Below are positions 6,880-16,032 of a stretch of 39,030 bases of DNA, piece by piece (the stretch's first letter is position 1; every line of letters starts with the position of its first letter). The DNA lies in assembly GCF_029871245.1 (NCBI RefSeq), contig NZ_SSON01000049.1, positions 1 to 39,030 of the forward strand, read 5' to 3'. The translations under genes and the position numbers were made by a program. This DNA comes from Pseudomonas sp. BN102 (GTDB lineage: Bacteria > Pseudomonadota > Gammaproteobacteria > Pseudomonadales > Pseudomonadaceae). The notes beneath the pieces are model-generated. The model was not told the DNA's origin. It searched no databases and worked only from the letters and a program-made list of their open reading frames with translations.

Positions 6880-7680
6880 ATGGCTCACGCACATCCCGGC
6901 ACCGCGCTCATCACCGGAGCCTCATCCGGTATCGGTGCGACCTACGCAGACCGTCTGGCGCGTCGCGGCTACGACTTGATCCTCGTGGCCCGCAATCGCG
7001 AACGTCTTAGTGCCCTGGCTAACCGCATCACCCGAGAGACTCAGCGGACGGTTGAAGTACTTGAAGCCGATCTCAGCGACGGCAACGCCCTGGCTGGCGT
7101 TGAAACCAAGCTGATAGAAGACGTGAGCATATCTCTACTTGTGAACAATGCAGGGATCGGTACCCACACTCCGCTTTTAGACAGCGATGTGGAACAGATG
7201 GCTCGGATGATAGACCTCAACGTCACCGCCCTCACCCGGCTGACCTATGCAGCTGTTCCTGGCTTCGTCGCCCGCGGCGCCGGTGCAGTCATTAATATCT
7301 CCTCTATCGTCAGCATCGCACCGGAAATCCTCAATGGTGTCTATGGCGGCAGCAAAGCCTTCGTCACCGCGTTCAGCCTGTCGCTTCACCACGAACTGGC
7401 GGACAAGGGCATCCGAATTCAGGCCGTTCTGCCAGGTGCTACCGCCACCGATTTCTGGGCTACCGGTGGTCTGCCGCTGGAGCACCTGGACCCGAGCATC
7501 ATGATGTCCGTCAACGATCTTGTGGATTCGGCGCTCATCGACTTCGATCGCGGTGAACTGATCTCCATCCCGGCTTTGCAGGATTTTGCACAATGGAAAG
7601 ACTACGAGGCCCAACGTCGCGCCCTGTCTTCTCAACTTTCCACAAATAAGCCAGCACCACGCTATTCAAAACTAGTTTAG
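6880..7680 (+). CDS. Short-chain dehydrogenase/reductase (SDR)
   Basis: A 266-residue NAD(P)-dependent oxidoreductase of the classical SDR fold. The cofactor motif TGASSGIG is at residues 12-19, NNAG near residue 89, the catalytic serine in INISSI, and the YxxxK pair in YGGSK. The end after residue 245 is a short polar tail. The ATG at 6880 is preceded by GGAG. The substrate cannot be predicted. Position opposite a GlxA-type regulator, with an organic peroxide reductase and an NmrA-type protein downstream, suggests a role in reactive-carbonyl or redox stress, as inference only. Confidence 0.88.
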   Translation: MAHAHPGTALITGASSGIGATYADRLARRGYDLILVARNRERLSALANRITRETQRTVEVLEADLSDGNALAGVETKLIEDVSISLLVNNAGIGTHTPLLDSDVEQMARMIDLNVTALTRLTYAAVPGFVARGAGAVINISSIVSIAPEILNGVYGGSKAFVTAFSLSLHHELADKGIRIQAVLPGATATDFWATGGLPLEHLDPSIMMSVNDLVDSALIDFDRGELISIPALQDFAQWKDYEAQRRALSSQLSTNKPAPRYSKLV

Positions 7681-7874
7681 GCGTACTCGCAAACAAATCC
7701 AAAGTGTTTTAGGGTTTTGAATTCGTGTGGAAGATTTGACTCAGAGTTTCCACTGATTCAAATGTAGGGGCACGCCTGCATCTGCAAGTTAACTATTTAG
7801 CTATATCGGGCTTACGCCATTACCCGATTACACTCGCAAATAAATGGCACACATCCAATTGATAAGGTATTTCC

Positions 7875-8294
7875 ATGATCAACCAAATCGAAAACGTACT
7901 TTACACGGGCAAAACTCACACCACCGGCGGGCGTGCTGGCGAGTCGCACAGCGACGATGGTCGTCTGAACATAAAATTGTCGACTCCAGGATCCTCCGGC
8001 GCTGGCACCAACCCCGAGCAGTTGCTAGCTGCTGGTTGGTCATCGTGCTTCATCGAGGCCATTGGAAAAGCTGCTGTCAAGCTGAAAGTACCGCGCCCCA
8101 CGAATGTGACCGTTGATGCCGAAGTGGATCTCGGCATGACCGGCGACGCATATTTCCTACAGGCACGCCTCAATGTCAGCATCCCCGGTGTAGATCCCGA
8201 AGTTGCTCGCTCGCTGGTCGATACCGCGCACTCTACCTGCCCCTATTCGAAGGCGACTCGCGGCAATATTGATGTTGAAATCAACTTGGTCTAA
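7875..8294 (+). CDS. ohr: Organic hydroperoxide resistance protein (Ohr/OsmC family)
   Basis: A 139-residue thiol peroxidase of the Ohr class, which reduces organic hydroperoxides using a reactive cysteine pair and lipoylated partners. Both cysteines are present: Cys58 in LAAGWSSCF and Cys122 in STCPYSKATRGN. The order and spacing match P. aeruginosa Ohr (Cys60 and Cys124, from memory). The start follows AAGGT. No OhrR repressor gene lies next to it, and I saw no clear OhrR box in the 194 bases upstream. It follows the dehydrogenase and precedes the NmrA-type gene on the same strand, but gaps of 150-200 bases leave co-transcription open. Confidence 0.88.
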   Translation: MINQIENVLYTGKTHTTGGRAGESHSDDGRLNIKLSTPGSSGAGTNPEQLLAAGWSSCFIEAIGKAAVKLKVPRPTNVTVDAEVDLGMTGDAYFLQARLNVSIPGVDPEVARSLVDTAHSTCPYSKATRGNIDVEINLV

Positions 8295-8466
8295 CTCCGG
8301 CTTTTAACTCAGTTTACCGTCTGATTTGTTGCGCCGGAACCGTGGCATCACTGAATATTCTGTCGATAGAAGTGGTGCGCTCAACCCAGCATGTGACGAT
8401 CCCAATGTGCGGGGAACTTCGAATCTCTAATGAAGTTCTTTTGCCTACAAATTGAGGTGCTTACTG

Positions 8467-9330
8467 ATGAAAACTTTTCTGGTTACAGGCGCTACCGGCG
8501 CAACAGGTTCTCCGACTGTCAAATTCCTGCTGGAGAAAGGTCATCGAGTAAATGCGTTTGTTCACAGCGAAGATGCGCGCGCCCAAAAGCTTCGAGATCA
8601 GGGTGCTAATGTCTTTGTGGGAGATCTGCTAAACCTCAAGCACGTTCGTACGGCAATGGAAGGCGTTGATGGGGCATACTTCTGCTATCCTCTAACCGGG
8701 GGATTAGTTGAAGCGGCAGTGATATTTTCCCAAGCGGCAAGAGAACAAGGGGTAAAGCACATTGTAAATTTGTCCCAAAAGCAATCACGTCCTGATGCGC
8801 GCAGTCCGGCCACCCTAAATCACTGGATGTCCGAGCAAGTGTTTATTTGGACTGGGATCCCCACCACTCATCTGCGTATTACCTTCTTTGCCGAGTGGAT
8901 GCTCTACATTGCGTCCCTGATTCGGGATGGCCGGTATGTCACGCCATTCGACCCAGAAAGCCGATTTGCTCCCTTGGCTGCAAGTGATATCGGACGCATC
9001 GTTACAGGTATCCTGACCAATCTTGAAGGGCATGGCCATCAGACTTATGAACTGCATGGGCCAGAAGAATACAGCCACCAGGAACTAGCCGGTCTCCTGA
9101 GTACTGTTCTAGGCAAGGAGGTGCGCTTTGAACAGATCCCGGTTGAGGACTTCGTCTCCCTGTTGGGTCTGGACCACGATCGCTCCTATCTTTCGCATTT
9201 CAGTGCAGTAAAGATTGACCAACGTGAAAGGCGCTTGGAAGGTTTAGACAGCATCGGTACCGCTATCATCGGCCAGCCCCTGCTGACCCCTGCGCAGTTT
9301 ATCGAACTGCACCGTAATCTGCTGACTTAA
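8467..9330 (+). CDS. NmrA-family NAD(P)-binding protein
   Basis: A 287-residue atypical short-chain dehydrogenase. It begins MKTFLVTGATGATG, the glycine-rich dinucleotide-binding loop of NmrA/quinone-oxidoreductase-2-like proteins, and continues with GVDGAYFCYPLTGG and FFAEWMLYIASLI, typical of the family. No catalytic YxxxK is evident, consistent with a redox sensor or NAD(P)H-quinone reductase. The ATG at 8467 is chosen because GAGGTG lies eight bases upstream. A strong terminator directly follows the stop codon. Confidence 0.82.
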   Translation: MKTFLVTGATGATGSPTVKFLLEKGHRVNAFVHSEDARAQKLRDQGANVFVGDLLNLKHVRTAMEGVDGAYFCYPLTGGLVEAAVIFSQAAREQGVKHIVNLSQKQSRPDARSPATLNHWMSEQVFIWTGIPTTHLRITFFAEWMLYIASLIRDGRYVTPFDPESRFAPLAASDIGRIVTGILTNLEGHGHQTYELHGPEEYSHQELAGLLSTVLGKEVRFEQIPVEDFVSLLGLDHDRSYLSHFSAVKIDQRERRLEGLDSIGTAIIGQPLLTPAQFIELHRNLLT

Positions 9331-9338
9331 ACCCATCT

Positions 9339-9383
9339 CGGCATGGAGCATGATAACTGGCTGCTCCATGCCGACTATTTTTA
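9339..9383 (+). terminator. Rho-independent terminator after the NmrA-type gene
   Basis: A perfect 12-bp stem (CGGCATGGAGCA at 9339-9350, TGCTCCATGCCG at 9362-9373) with an 11-base loop is followed by ACTATTTTTA. It starts nine bases after the stop codon. Confidence 0.92.
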
Positions 9384-9561
9384 ATAACCATCGCGAATTA
9401 CTACCCGCAATCGAATAATGCGACATTTTCGATTTCGAGGATCATTCATGAGAAGTTCCGCAATGGCCGACACGGCCGACAGTGATCACCTTGAATTTAT
9501 ATCATCAAAATCAGTGACTTATGCCGTATCGTAGAGTGACAGCTACCACACTGGGTTACGT

Positions 9562-11043
9562 TCAATCTGCCGTTCTCATGTTGTCATTACTCCGAGCCAG
9601 ATCACGCTCCATGTGCAGCCTGACGTAATGCGTTTGCCAAGCGGACAAGCGCTCCAACTCCGCACTTGCTCTGAGCACGGTGTCGTCATCTCCGAAGCGC
9701 CCAATCAGTTGAACACCCGCGGGAATCCCTTGCTCATTCCAGTACAGCGGCACATTGGCTGCAGGCTGGCCGGATGCATTGATGATCGCAAGGAACATGG
9801 TGTATCGCGCACCTTTCAATCTGAATGCCAGGAAGTCGTCATCCATCGACAGGGTTCCCAGCTTGACCGGGAGCTGAGTGAGCGTGGGAGTCAGCACCAG
9901 GTCGAACCCACGCATGTACCGCGCCATCTCACGCGAAATCTGATGGAAGCAGGCTATCGCCGAGATGTAGTCAGAGGCTCGAATCTTCTTGCCGTAGTGA
10001 TAGGCACCGAGAATCGCGGGTTCGAGAAGTCCTCTCCATTGCTCACTGGCCTTGTCGCCGGCAACGGTCTCGATGGAGACCACGGCGTTGGCTGCGATCA
10101 CGTTGATGAGGGAATTCACGAACCTGTCGAAATCAATCTCGGGCGGGCCGACGTCGATCACTTCGTGTCCGTTCCGAGTGAGCAGTCGCTCAGCCAGATC
10201 CACTGCAGCCAGGCAATCGGCGTCGACAGGAATATCGTTCCACGTAGACACCCATTTGGCGACCCGAAGCGGTCGATCGAAAGGCTTGCCCAGCCCAGCC
10301 AGGAAGGACTCCGGCGTGCGTGGAGCCGCGTAGGGAGCACCTGGGTCGAAGCCCGCAATCGCGTCGAGAACGGCGGCTGTATCCCGGACCGTACGGGTGA
10401 TGACGCCATCGGTTGCGAGACCGCCCCACCCCTCCCCTCGCGCCGGCCCCATTGGCAGGAGCCCTCGCGAAGGCTTCAAGCCAAAGACACCGCAGCAGGA
10501 TGCGGGGATTCGTATGGACCCTCCTCCATCGCTACCGTGGGCAATGGGCACCACGCCCAATGCGACAGCTACCGCCGAGCCGCCGCTGGAGCCACCTGGC
10601 GATCGCGCAGGATCCCAAGGGTTGAGCGTTGGACCACCATTCGCGACGGCTTCGGTCGTGGGCGCCATGCACAGCTCCGGGACCGTCGTCCTGGCGAAGC
10701 TGATAAAGCCGGCCGCCTCGAACCGCTCCACCAGGGTGCTATCGAAACTGAACTGCGTGTCGCGAAACATCCGCGAGCCCATGGACGATGGCAGGCGCCT
10801 TGAGGCAAGCCCGGAATCCTTCAGCAGGAACGGCAGGCCTCCAAATGGCCCGATCAGCTGCGCCGTCCTGGCCATCTCCAGGGCTTCCTCGAATCGCGGG
10901 TAGCACAGCGCATTCAAGGGCATCGCCCGTTCCCGGGCGAGTTGCACCGCCGTCGTCATCAATTCGAAGGCCGAGGTCTCGCCCTTGCGCAGCAGGGAGG
11001 CAAGTGCGAGTCCATCAAGCCTGCTGTAATCCGCTGGACGCAT
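9562..11043 (-). CDS. Amidase signature family hydrolase
   Basis: A 493-residue amidase. The Ser-cisSer-Lys triad is visible: Lys75 in FLLKDSG, the cis-serine within GGSSGGS (150-156) and the nucleophile Ser176 in GSDGGGSIRIP. These enzymes hydrolyse amides, including aryl amides, nylon-oligomer-like and indole acetamide substrates; the actual substrate is unknown. I start at ATG 11043 because CAGGAG lies upstream, rather than nine codons earlier. It is the last gene of a minus-strand run (oxidoreductase, LysR, RarD-like, amidase) and ends near 9562. Confidence 0.9.
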   Translation of the reverse strand: MRPADYSRLDGLALASLLRKGETSAFELMTTAVQLARERAMPLNALCYPRFEEALEMARTAQLIGPFGGLPFLLKDSGLASRRLPSSMGSRMFRDTQFSFDSTLVERFEAAGFISFARTTVPELCMAPTTEAVANGGPTLNPWDPARSPGGSSGGSAVAVALGVVPIAHGSDGGGSIRIPASCCGVFGLKPSRGLLPMGPARGEGWGGLATDGVITRTVRDTAAVLDAIAGFDPGAPYAAPRTPESFLAGLGKPFDRPLRVAKWVSTWNDIPVDADCLAAVDLAERLLTRNGHEVIDVGPPEIDFDRFVNSLINVIAANAVVSIETVAGDKASEQWRGLLEPAILGAYHYGKKIRASDYISAIACFHQISREMARYMRGFDLVLTPTLTQLPVKLGTLSMDDDFLAFRLKGARYTMFLAIINASGQPAANVPLYWNEQGIPAGVQLIGRFGDDDTVLRASAELERLSAWQTHYVRLHMERDLARSNDNMRTAD

Positions 11044-11082
11044 AAAAGACTCCTGGCGAAAGCACTTCAAAATGTGGTCGGG

Positions 11083-12066
11083 CTACTTCTGACAACTACA
11101 GGGCTGCGCTTCGTGCAATTGCCGGGACATGCCCTGGTCTAGGCAGACCGACGTCCAAAGATCGGTAGGCCTGGTGGCCGACGGGGTTTTCCTTGCTTCG
11201 CGACCAAGGTGACGCACACCCTCCAGCACGAGCAGGCCAACAGCGATCCAGATAGGAATGTAGGTCAGCCATTCCTCAGGCTGGATTTGCTCTCCAATGA
11301 TCAGGGCCACGCCCACCATCAGCACAGGCTCGACATAGCCCAGCAAACCAAAGATCCCGAAGGACAGTATGCGGCTGGCAACGATATAGGACATGAAGGC
11401 TGTAGCACTGATCACTGCCAGAATCACGATCAGGATGAGCAGGCGCGGGCTTTGCGCGAAATGTTCGACGCCGGCGCCCTGCCCCAGGATGATCCAGGTA
11501 GCGAAAGGCAGGGTCAGCAGCATGTCGAACCAGAGGCCACCCAGGTGATCGGTTCGCAGCTTTCGGCGCAGGATGAAATAGATCGGCAGGCCAATGGCGA
11601 CCAGCAGCGCTTCCCAGGAGAATCCACCGACCTGGTACAGCTCATGCGCTACGCCAAGGGTGGCCGAGAGAGCTGCCATTTTCTGCAGCTGCGTGAGGCG
11701 CTCGCGATAGAGCAGCCGGCCGACCAACAGCATTGCAAGGGGCAGCAGGAAGTACCCCAGAGACACCTGGAGCCCACGGCCATTGAGGGGAGCCCAGAGG
11801 AACAGCCAAAGCTGAATCCCCAGCAACCCGCTGCTCATGCAGAGCGCCAGGATCAGAATCGGCCTTTTTCTCAAGCGCTCGCCTATCTCGAGCACGCGCT
11901 TCCATTCTCCGCCGATCAGCATGAAGAGCGTGACACAGGGCAGTGTCAGCAGCATGCGCCAACCAAATATTTCCAACCCAGTGAGGGGAACCAGCAAGGT
12001 GGCGTAGTAATACAGGCTCGCAAACATGCATGACGAAACCACCGACAGAGCCACACCCTTGTTCAA
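11083..12066 (-). CDS. rarD: RarD/EamA-type drug-metabolite transporter
   Basis: An integral membrane protein of about 327 residues with about ten hydrophobic segments in two EamA repeats. Motifs such as GWRMLLTLP, SLGYFLLPLAMLLVGRLLYRERL and GYVEPVLMVGVALIIGE are typical of RarD proteins, inner-membrane exporters whose substrate is mostly undefined. A TTG at 12066 giving MNKGVALSVV is preferred: it has GGAGG just upstream and matches the usual RarD N-terminus. An ATG at 12084 has no ribosome site. The tail after residue 290 is polar and unusually long. Only 39 bases separate it from the amidase. Confidence 0.85.
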   Translation of the reverse strand: MNKGVALSVVSSCMFASLYYYATLLVPLTGLEIFGWRMLLTLPCVTLFMLIGGEWKRVLEIGERLRKRPILILALCMSSGLLGIQLWLFLWAPLNGRGLQVSLGYFLLPLAMLLVGRLLYRERLTQLQKMAALSATLGVAHELYQVGGFSWEALLVAIGLPIYFILRRKLRTDHLGGLWFDMLLTLPFATWIILGQGAGVEHFAQSPRLLILIVILAVISATAFMSYIVASRILSFGIFGLLGYVEPVLMVGVALIIGEQIQPEEWLTYIPIWIAVGLLVLEGVRHLGREARKTPSATRPTDLWTSVCLDQGMSRQLHEAQPCSCQK

Positions 12067-12106
12067 GCGACCTCCGTACAGCATTCAAGGACTGGTGAAA
12101 GGACCG

Positions 12107-13042
12107 TCAGGGAGCCCCGATCGTCCAGGGAGCACCATTGACGAATTTCGACTCGATCCATTCCATGAACGCGAGGGTGGTGGCGGGCGAAAACCTCGCC
12201 GAGGGACGTACCAGATAAATCGCCCCCTGAGAATCGAGCTGCCAGTCCGGCAGTACATGAACAAGTCGGCCAGCCGCCAGATCGCGGCTCATCAGCCATT
12301 CACCCGCCCCCAGGATTCCCGTACCGGCCCGCGCCACGGCAAGCAGCGATTCACTGTCGTTGGAGATGATCGATCCCCGGGTCACCACCGTTTCTTGCCT
12401 ATCACCGTTGGACAGACGCCATTCCGGAAAGGACGCGAACCCGGTAAACCCCAGGCAATTGTGGAAAGCGAGATCCCCCGGCGAGCCCGGCACCCCATGT
12501 TCCTCCAGGTACGCAGGCGATGCGCACAGGATGCGGCGATGATCCCCCAGCTTCCGGGCAACCAGGCGGCTGTCGCTCAGCTCTCCGATCCGGATGGCCA
12601 GGTCATAGCCTTCGGCAATGATGTCCACGAAGCGCTCGCTGTAATCCGCCACGAGTGACACCTGGGGATGGGCCTTGAGGAACTCCGGCAACATGGGCGC
12701 CAACCACAACCGGCCCATTGACGCAGGCAAGGCCAGGCGCAGGATTCCGCGCACTTCCGCTGCGCCCGACGATGCCTCCTGCTCCGCTTCGTTGATCGCC
12801 CCTATGGCCGCTCGCAGACGTTGCTCCAGTTGCGCACCAGCACTGGTCATCCGGACCTGGCGAGTCGACCTTTCGATCAGGCGAACCCCTAGCCGCTTCT
12901 CCAGGGCCGCCACGCGCTTGGACACCACCGTGGGATGCCGCTGCAACAAACGGCCGGCGGCTACAAACGAACCTTCCGACGCCACGGCGAGCAAGGCAGC
13001 GATCTCGTCACTCTGACTGGCGTCGAGCAGATCCTGTGTCAT
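12107..13042 (-). CDS. LysR-family transcriptional regulator
   Basis: A 311-residue LysR-type regulator. The winged helix-turn-helix covers residues 15-70 (LAVASEGSFVAAGRLLQRHPT, then VSKRVAALEKRLGVRLIERS), followed by an effector-binding domain with GILRLALPASMGRLWLAP. The start ATG overlaps the stop of the upstream oxidoreductase as ATGA, so the two are translationally coupled. LysR genes are more often divergent from their targets; here the regulator is inside the operon it may control. Confidence 0.9.
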   Translation of the reverse strand: MTQDLLDASQSDEIAALLAVASEGSFVAAGRLLQRHPTVVSKRVAALEKRLGVRLIERSTRQVRMTSAGAQLEQRLRAAIGAINEAEQEASSGAAEVRGILRLALPASMGRLWLAPMLPEFLKAHPQVSLVADYSERFVDIIAEGYDLAIRIGELSDSRLVARKLGDHRRILCASPAYLEEHGVPGSPGDLAFHNCLGFTGFASFPEWRLSNGDRQETVVTRGSIISNDSESLLAVARAGTGILGAGEWLMSRDLAAGRLVHVLPDWQLDSQGAIYLVRPSARFSPATTLAFMEWIESKFVNGAPWTIGAP

Positions 13043-14013
13043 GGCTTCAGGACAATCGCGCCGGCTGATTGCCCTGACTCCAGTGCGGCGTGGGCGTGTG
13101 CGGCGTCTGCAAGCGGATAGCTGCCCCAGATGCGTGGCGTGACGATGCCCGAAGCGATGGCCTCGAGGAGGTCCCGTGCACGCTCCTGGTACTCGGAAGC
13201 GGTAGCGGTATGTGCGGCCAACGATGGCCGAGTCAGAAACAATGACCCCTTGCTATTGAGTGTCGCCAGTTCCACAGGTGCCGGTGTGCCGGAGGAGGCG
13301 CCAAAGGACACCATGGTGCCGCGCGGTCGCAAGCTATCCAGGGAAGCCTCGAAGGAAACGCGACCGATCGGGTCAAACACCACATCCGCCTTTCGGCCAT
13401 CGGTGATGCGCGCGATGTCTGCCGCAAGAGTGACTGGATCGAACACCAGCACAGCATCGCAACCGAGGCCTTTCGCTCTCTCGAGGCTGGCCTCCTTTGA
13501 CACCACGCCAATGACGAATGCCCCGAGATGCTTGGCCCACTGCGCCATGATTTCGCCGAGCCCACCCGCTACGCCGTAAAGCACCATGGTCGTGCCCGGG
13601 CCGACGGGATAGGTGGTCTTGAGCAGATACTGGGCCGTGATTCCCTTGAACATCACGCCGGCGGCATCATCGAACGACATCTCGTCCGGAATTCTGACCA
13701 GTCGCTCGGCGGGGTACAGCCGTGCGCTGGCATAGGCGCCGATGGGGCCGGTCGCATACGCCACGCGATCACCCACGCGGACACTGGTGACACCCGGTCC
13801 AATTGCCGTGACTCGGCCTGCGCCTTCCAGCCCCAGACCGGAAGGAAGAGCGATGGGCACTGCGCCATCCCGTTGCGTCACATCCAGGTAATTGACACCG
13901 ACGGCTACCTGCTCGAGCCAAGCCTCACCAGGCCCGGGTTCGCTCTCCCCCAGGTTCTCGATCCGCAATACCTCGGGTCCGCCGACCCGGTCTAACCGAA
14001 TTACTTGAACCAT
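13039..14013 (-). CDS. Quinone oxidoreductase / zinc-independent medium-chain dehydrogenase
   Basis: A 324-residue protein of the medium-chain dehydrogenase family, quinone oxidoreductase (Qor) type. It shows VGVNYLDVTQRDG, LPSGLGLEGAGRV and the NADPH-binding LYGVAGGLGEIMAQWAK, and lacks the structural zinc cysteines of alcohol dehydrogenases. Such enzymes reduce quinones or activated alkenes with NADPH. The ATG at 14013 follows GGAG six bases upstream; a GTG four codons earlier is possible. It heads the minus-strand gene run. Confidence 0.88.
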   Translation of the reverse strand: MVQVIRLDRVGGPEVLRIENLGESEPGPGEAWLEQVAVGVNYLDVTQRDGAVPIALPSGLGLEGAGRVTAIGPGVTSVRVGDRVAYATGPIGAYASARLYPAERLVRIPDEMSFDDAAGVMFKGITAQYLLKTTYPVGPGTTMVLYGVAGGLGEIMAQWAKHLGAFVIGVVSKEASLERAKGLGCDAVLVFDPVTLAADIARITDGRKADVVFDPIGRVSFEASLDSLRPRGTMVSFGASSGTPAPVELATLNSKGSLFLTRPSLAAHTATASEYQERARDLLEAIASGIVTPRIWGSYPLADAAHAHAALESGQSAGAIVLKP

Positions 14014-14290
14014 CTCTGTCTCCACGTGCTGAACATGGCCCCGTGACGAGGATGGGATGGATTATGTGTGCCTTGCCCGCATTGAACAATTTGGTTCTCT
14101 TGCATCTATTTGCTGCATGTGATGCATCAATAGGCGACTCGATTCTTTCGACGCTATTGCCGGCGGCACCCGCAGGTCTGGCTGTCGTTTCGGAAGTTCT
14201 TTTTTCCTGAAGTACCAGTCCCGACCTTCTGAGACTACTTGGCGCTAATCGCCATAGCGATTCATTTTAAAAACAGTGACACACGGCCCT

Positions 14291-14318
14291 AAACTTTCTT
14301 TCGTGGATGCTGGTCAGA
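14291..14318 (+). promoter_or_regulatory. Candidate AlgU (sigma-22) promoter of algD
   Basis: AAACTT at 14291-14296 and TCAGA at 14314-14318 are separated by 17 bases, matching the AlgU consensus GAACTT-N16/17-TCTGA except for one base in each element. Transcription would start near 14325 and give a leader of about 320 nt. The P. aeruginosa algD leader is also long, about 370 nt. AlgU controls algD in mucoid pseudomonads. Confidence 0.6.
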
Positions 14319-14495
14319 GTTTCATCCCCAGCTGTTCATCGATTGCAGGGTTCTTTGCCAAGTTCGATCCAAGGGCTCGAAAACGGCAAGCAAGACATTA
14401 CATGAACCGCAGTTCGAGACAGGTCAGTACGAGGCATTTTGGATAGCCTCGCCTTGTCGCAAAAACTTCCAGGAAGGATCAGGTACCGACTTTTT

Positions 14496-14540
14496 AAGCC
14501 GGAAGCCGCCTTATGTCAGGGCGCAATCGGCTTCCCGGTT
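14496..14540 (+). other. Stem-loop in the algD leader
   Basis: GGAAGCCG (14501-14508) pairs exactly with CGGCTTCC (14528-14535), and the stem extends with two mismatches to 14496 and 14540. Upstream, the GGA-rich CCAGGAAGGATCAGG (14469-14483) resembles sites bound by Rsm-type translational repressors. Function inferred only. Confidence 0.4.
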
Positions 14541-14641
14541 ATTTTGCCGAGCACAAGAATTGAGTCGATTCACTTATCGGTTATGCATTTTATTGGCGTA
14601 CGTAATGAACCTAATGAAATTGACGACTAAGGAGAATAAAA

Positions 14642-15952
14642 ATGCGTCTAAGCATTTTTGGGCTCGGCTATGTCGGTGCGGTCTGCGCCGGGTGTCTTTC
14701 CGCGCGGGGTCATGAAGTTGTGGGCGTGGACGTTTCGTCCACCAAGGTAGCGTTGATCAACCAGGGGAAATCCCCAATCGTCGAACCGGGATTGCAGGAG
14801 TTGCTGCAGCAGGGCATTCAGGCCGGTCTCCTGCGGGGTACTACCGATGTATCGGAGGCCATCGCCGCCACGGATGTGTCGCTGCTCTGCGTCGGCACGC
14901 CGAGCAAGAAGAACGGCGACCTGGCCCTCAATTTCATCGAAGGCGTCTGCCGCGAGATTGGTTTCGCCCTGCGCGACAAGTCAGAGCGGCACACTGTCGT
15001 CGTGCGCAGCACGGTGTTGCCGGGCACGGTGAAAAACGTGGTGATCCCGATTCTCGAAGACTGCTCCGGCAAGCAGGCGGGCGTGGACTTCGGCGTCGCG
15101 GTCAATCCCGAGTTCCTCCGCGAAAGCACCGCGATCCAGGATTACAACTTTCCGCCGATGACGGTGATCGGCGAACTGGACCGGCATTCCGGCGACTTGC
15201 TGCAGTCCCTCTACGAAGAGCTCGATGCCCCTGTGGTGCGCAAAAGCATCGAAGTGGCGGAGATGATCAAGTACAGCTGCAACGTCTGGCATGCGACCAA
15301 GGTCACCTTCGCCAACGAGATCGGCAACATTGCCAAGGCCGTTGGCGTCGATGGCCGCGAGGTGATGGATGTGGTCTGCCAGGACCACAAGCTCAACTTG
15401 TCCAGGTACTACATGCGCCCTGGTTTCGCCTTCGGCGGCTCCTGCCTGCCCAAGGATGTGCGCGCCCTCTCCTACCGTGCCGGCCAGCTGGATGTGGCAA
15501 CGCCACTGATCGGGGCCCTGATGCACAGCAACGAGGCGCAGGTTCTGCGCGCCCTTGACATCATTGCCGGGTACGACAAGCGCAAGGTCGCCTTGCTCGG
15601 CCTGTCGTTCAAGGCGGGTACCGACGACCTGCGCGAAAGCCCGCTGGTACAGCTGGCCGAGATGCTGATCGGCAAGGGCTATGACCTCAGCATCTACGAC
15701 CGCAACGTCGAGTACGCCCGGGTCCACGGTGCCAACAAGGACTACATCGAATCGAAGATCCCCCATGTGTCGTCATTGCTCAACAGCGATTTCGACAGCG
15801 TGATCGCGAATGCGGAGGTCATCGTCCTCGGCAATGCCGATGAGTGCTTCCGGGCACTCGTCCAGCAAGTGCCGGAAGGCAAGCATGTCGTAGACCTGGT
15901 TGGCTTCATGGCCCATGGCAGCGACGACAGCCGCGAAGGCATCTGTTGGTGA
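14642..15952 (+). CDS. algD: GDP-mannose 6-dehydrogenase
   Basis: This 436-residue cytosolic enzyme oxidises GDP-mannose to GDP-mannuronic acid with two NAD per turnover, the committed step of alginate synthesis. The length equals the P. aeruginosa protein. The N-terminal dinucleotide-binding loop is FGLGYVGAV (residues 6-14), the catalytic Cys268 lies in FGGSCLPKD, and the C-terminal domain has LLGLSFKAGTDDLRESP. The start follows AAGGAG. It is the first gene of the alginate operon, with the candidate AlgU promoter about 320 bases upstream, and alg8 follows after 80 bases. Confidence 0.98.
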   Translation: MRLSIFGLGYVGAVCAGCLSARGHEVVGVDVSSTKVALINQGKSPIVEPGLQELLQQGIQAGLLRGTTDVSEAIAATDVSLLCVGTPSKKNGDLALNFIEGVCREIGFALRDKSERHTVVVRSTVLPGTVKNVVIPILEDCSGKQAGVDFGVAVNPEFLRESTAIQDYNFPPMTVIGELDRHSGDLLQSLYEELDAPVVRKSIEVAEMIKYSCNVWHATKVTFANEIGNIAKAVGVDGREVMDVVCQDHKLNLSRYYMRPGFAFGGSCLPKDVRALSYRAGQLDVATPLIGALMHSNEAQVLRALDIIAGYDKRKVALLGLSFKAGTDDLRESPLVQLAEMLIGKGYDLSIYDRNVEYARVHGANKDYIESKIPHVSSLLNSDFDSVIANAEVIVLGNADECFRALVQQVPEGKHVVDLVGFMAHGSDDSREGICW

Positions 15953-16032
15953 GCAACTGAAACCGGGTGGCGATGGCTTGGCCGAACAGACGAAGCCATC
16001 GCCCTGTCCGAAACTGATCACGGACGCAGACG

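Larger units (their letters stand above)
14014..14641. promoter_or_regulatory. Divergent promoter region upstream of algD
   Basis: About 630 bases without a protein gene. It holds the candidate AlgU promoter and algD leader listed below and an exact dyad AATCGC-CATA-GCGATT at 14247-14262, about 30 bases upstream of the -35 element, where an activator could bind. I looked for the P. aeruginosa AlgR box (CCGTTCGTC) and did not find an exact copy. A 63-codon frame at 14439-14630 lacks a normal start and is judged non-coding. Confidence 0.6.

Noticed and set aside
9448-9534. 28-codon frame after GAGGAT between the terminator and the amidase gene
   Set aside because: Has a plausible start but no motif; it could be the first codons of a lost gene, not supportable as a gene.
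14190-14210. GAACTT on the minus strand, an AlgU-type -35 facing the oxidoreductase gene
   Set aside because: No acceptable -10 element at 16-17 bases.
14439-14630. 63-codon frame in the algD leader
   Set aside because: Starts at TTG without a ribosome site and overlaps the structured leader.
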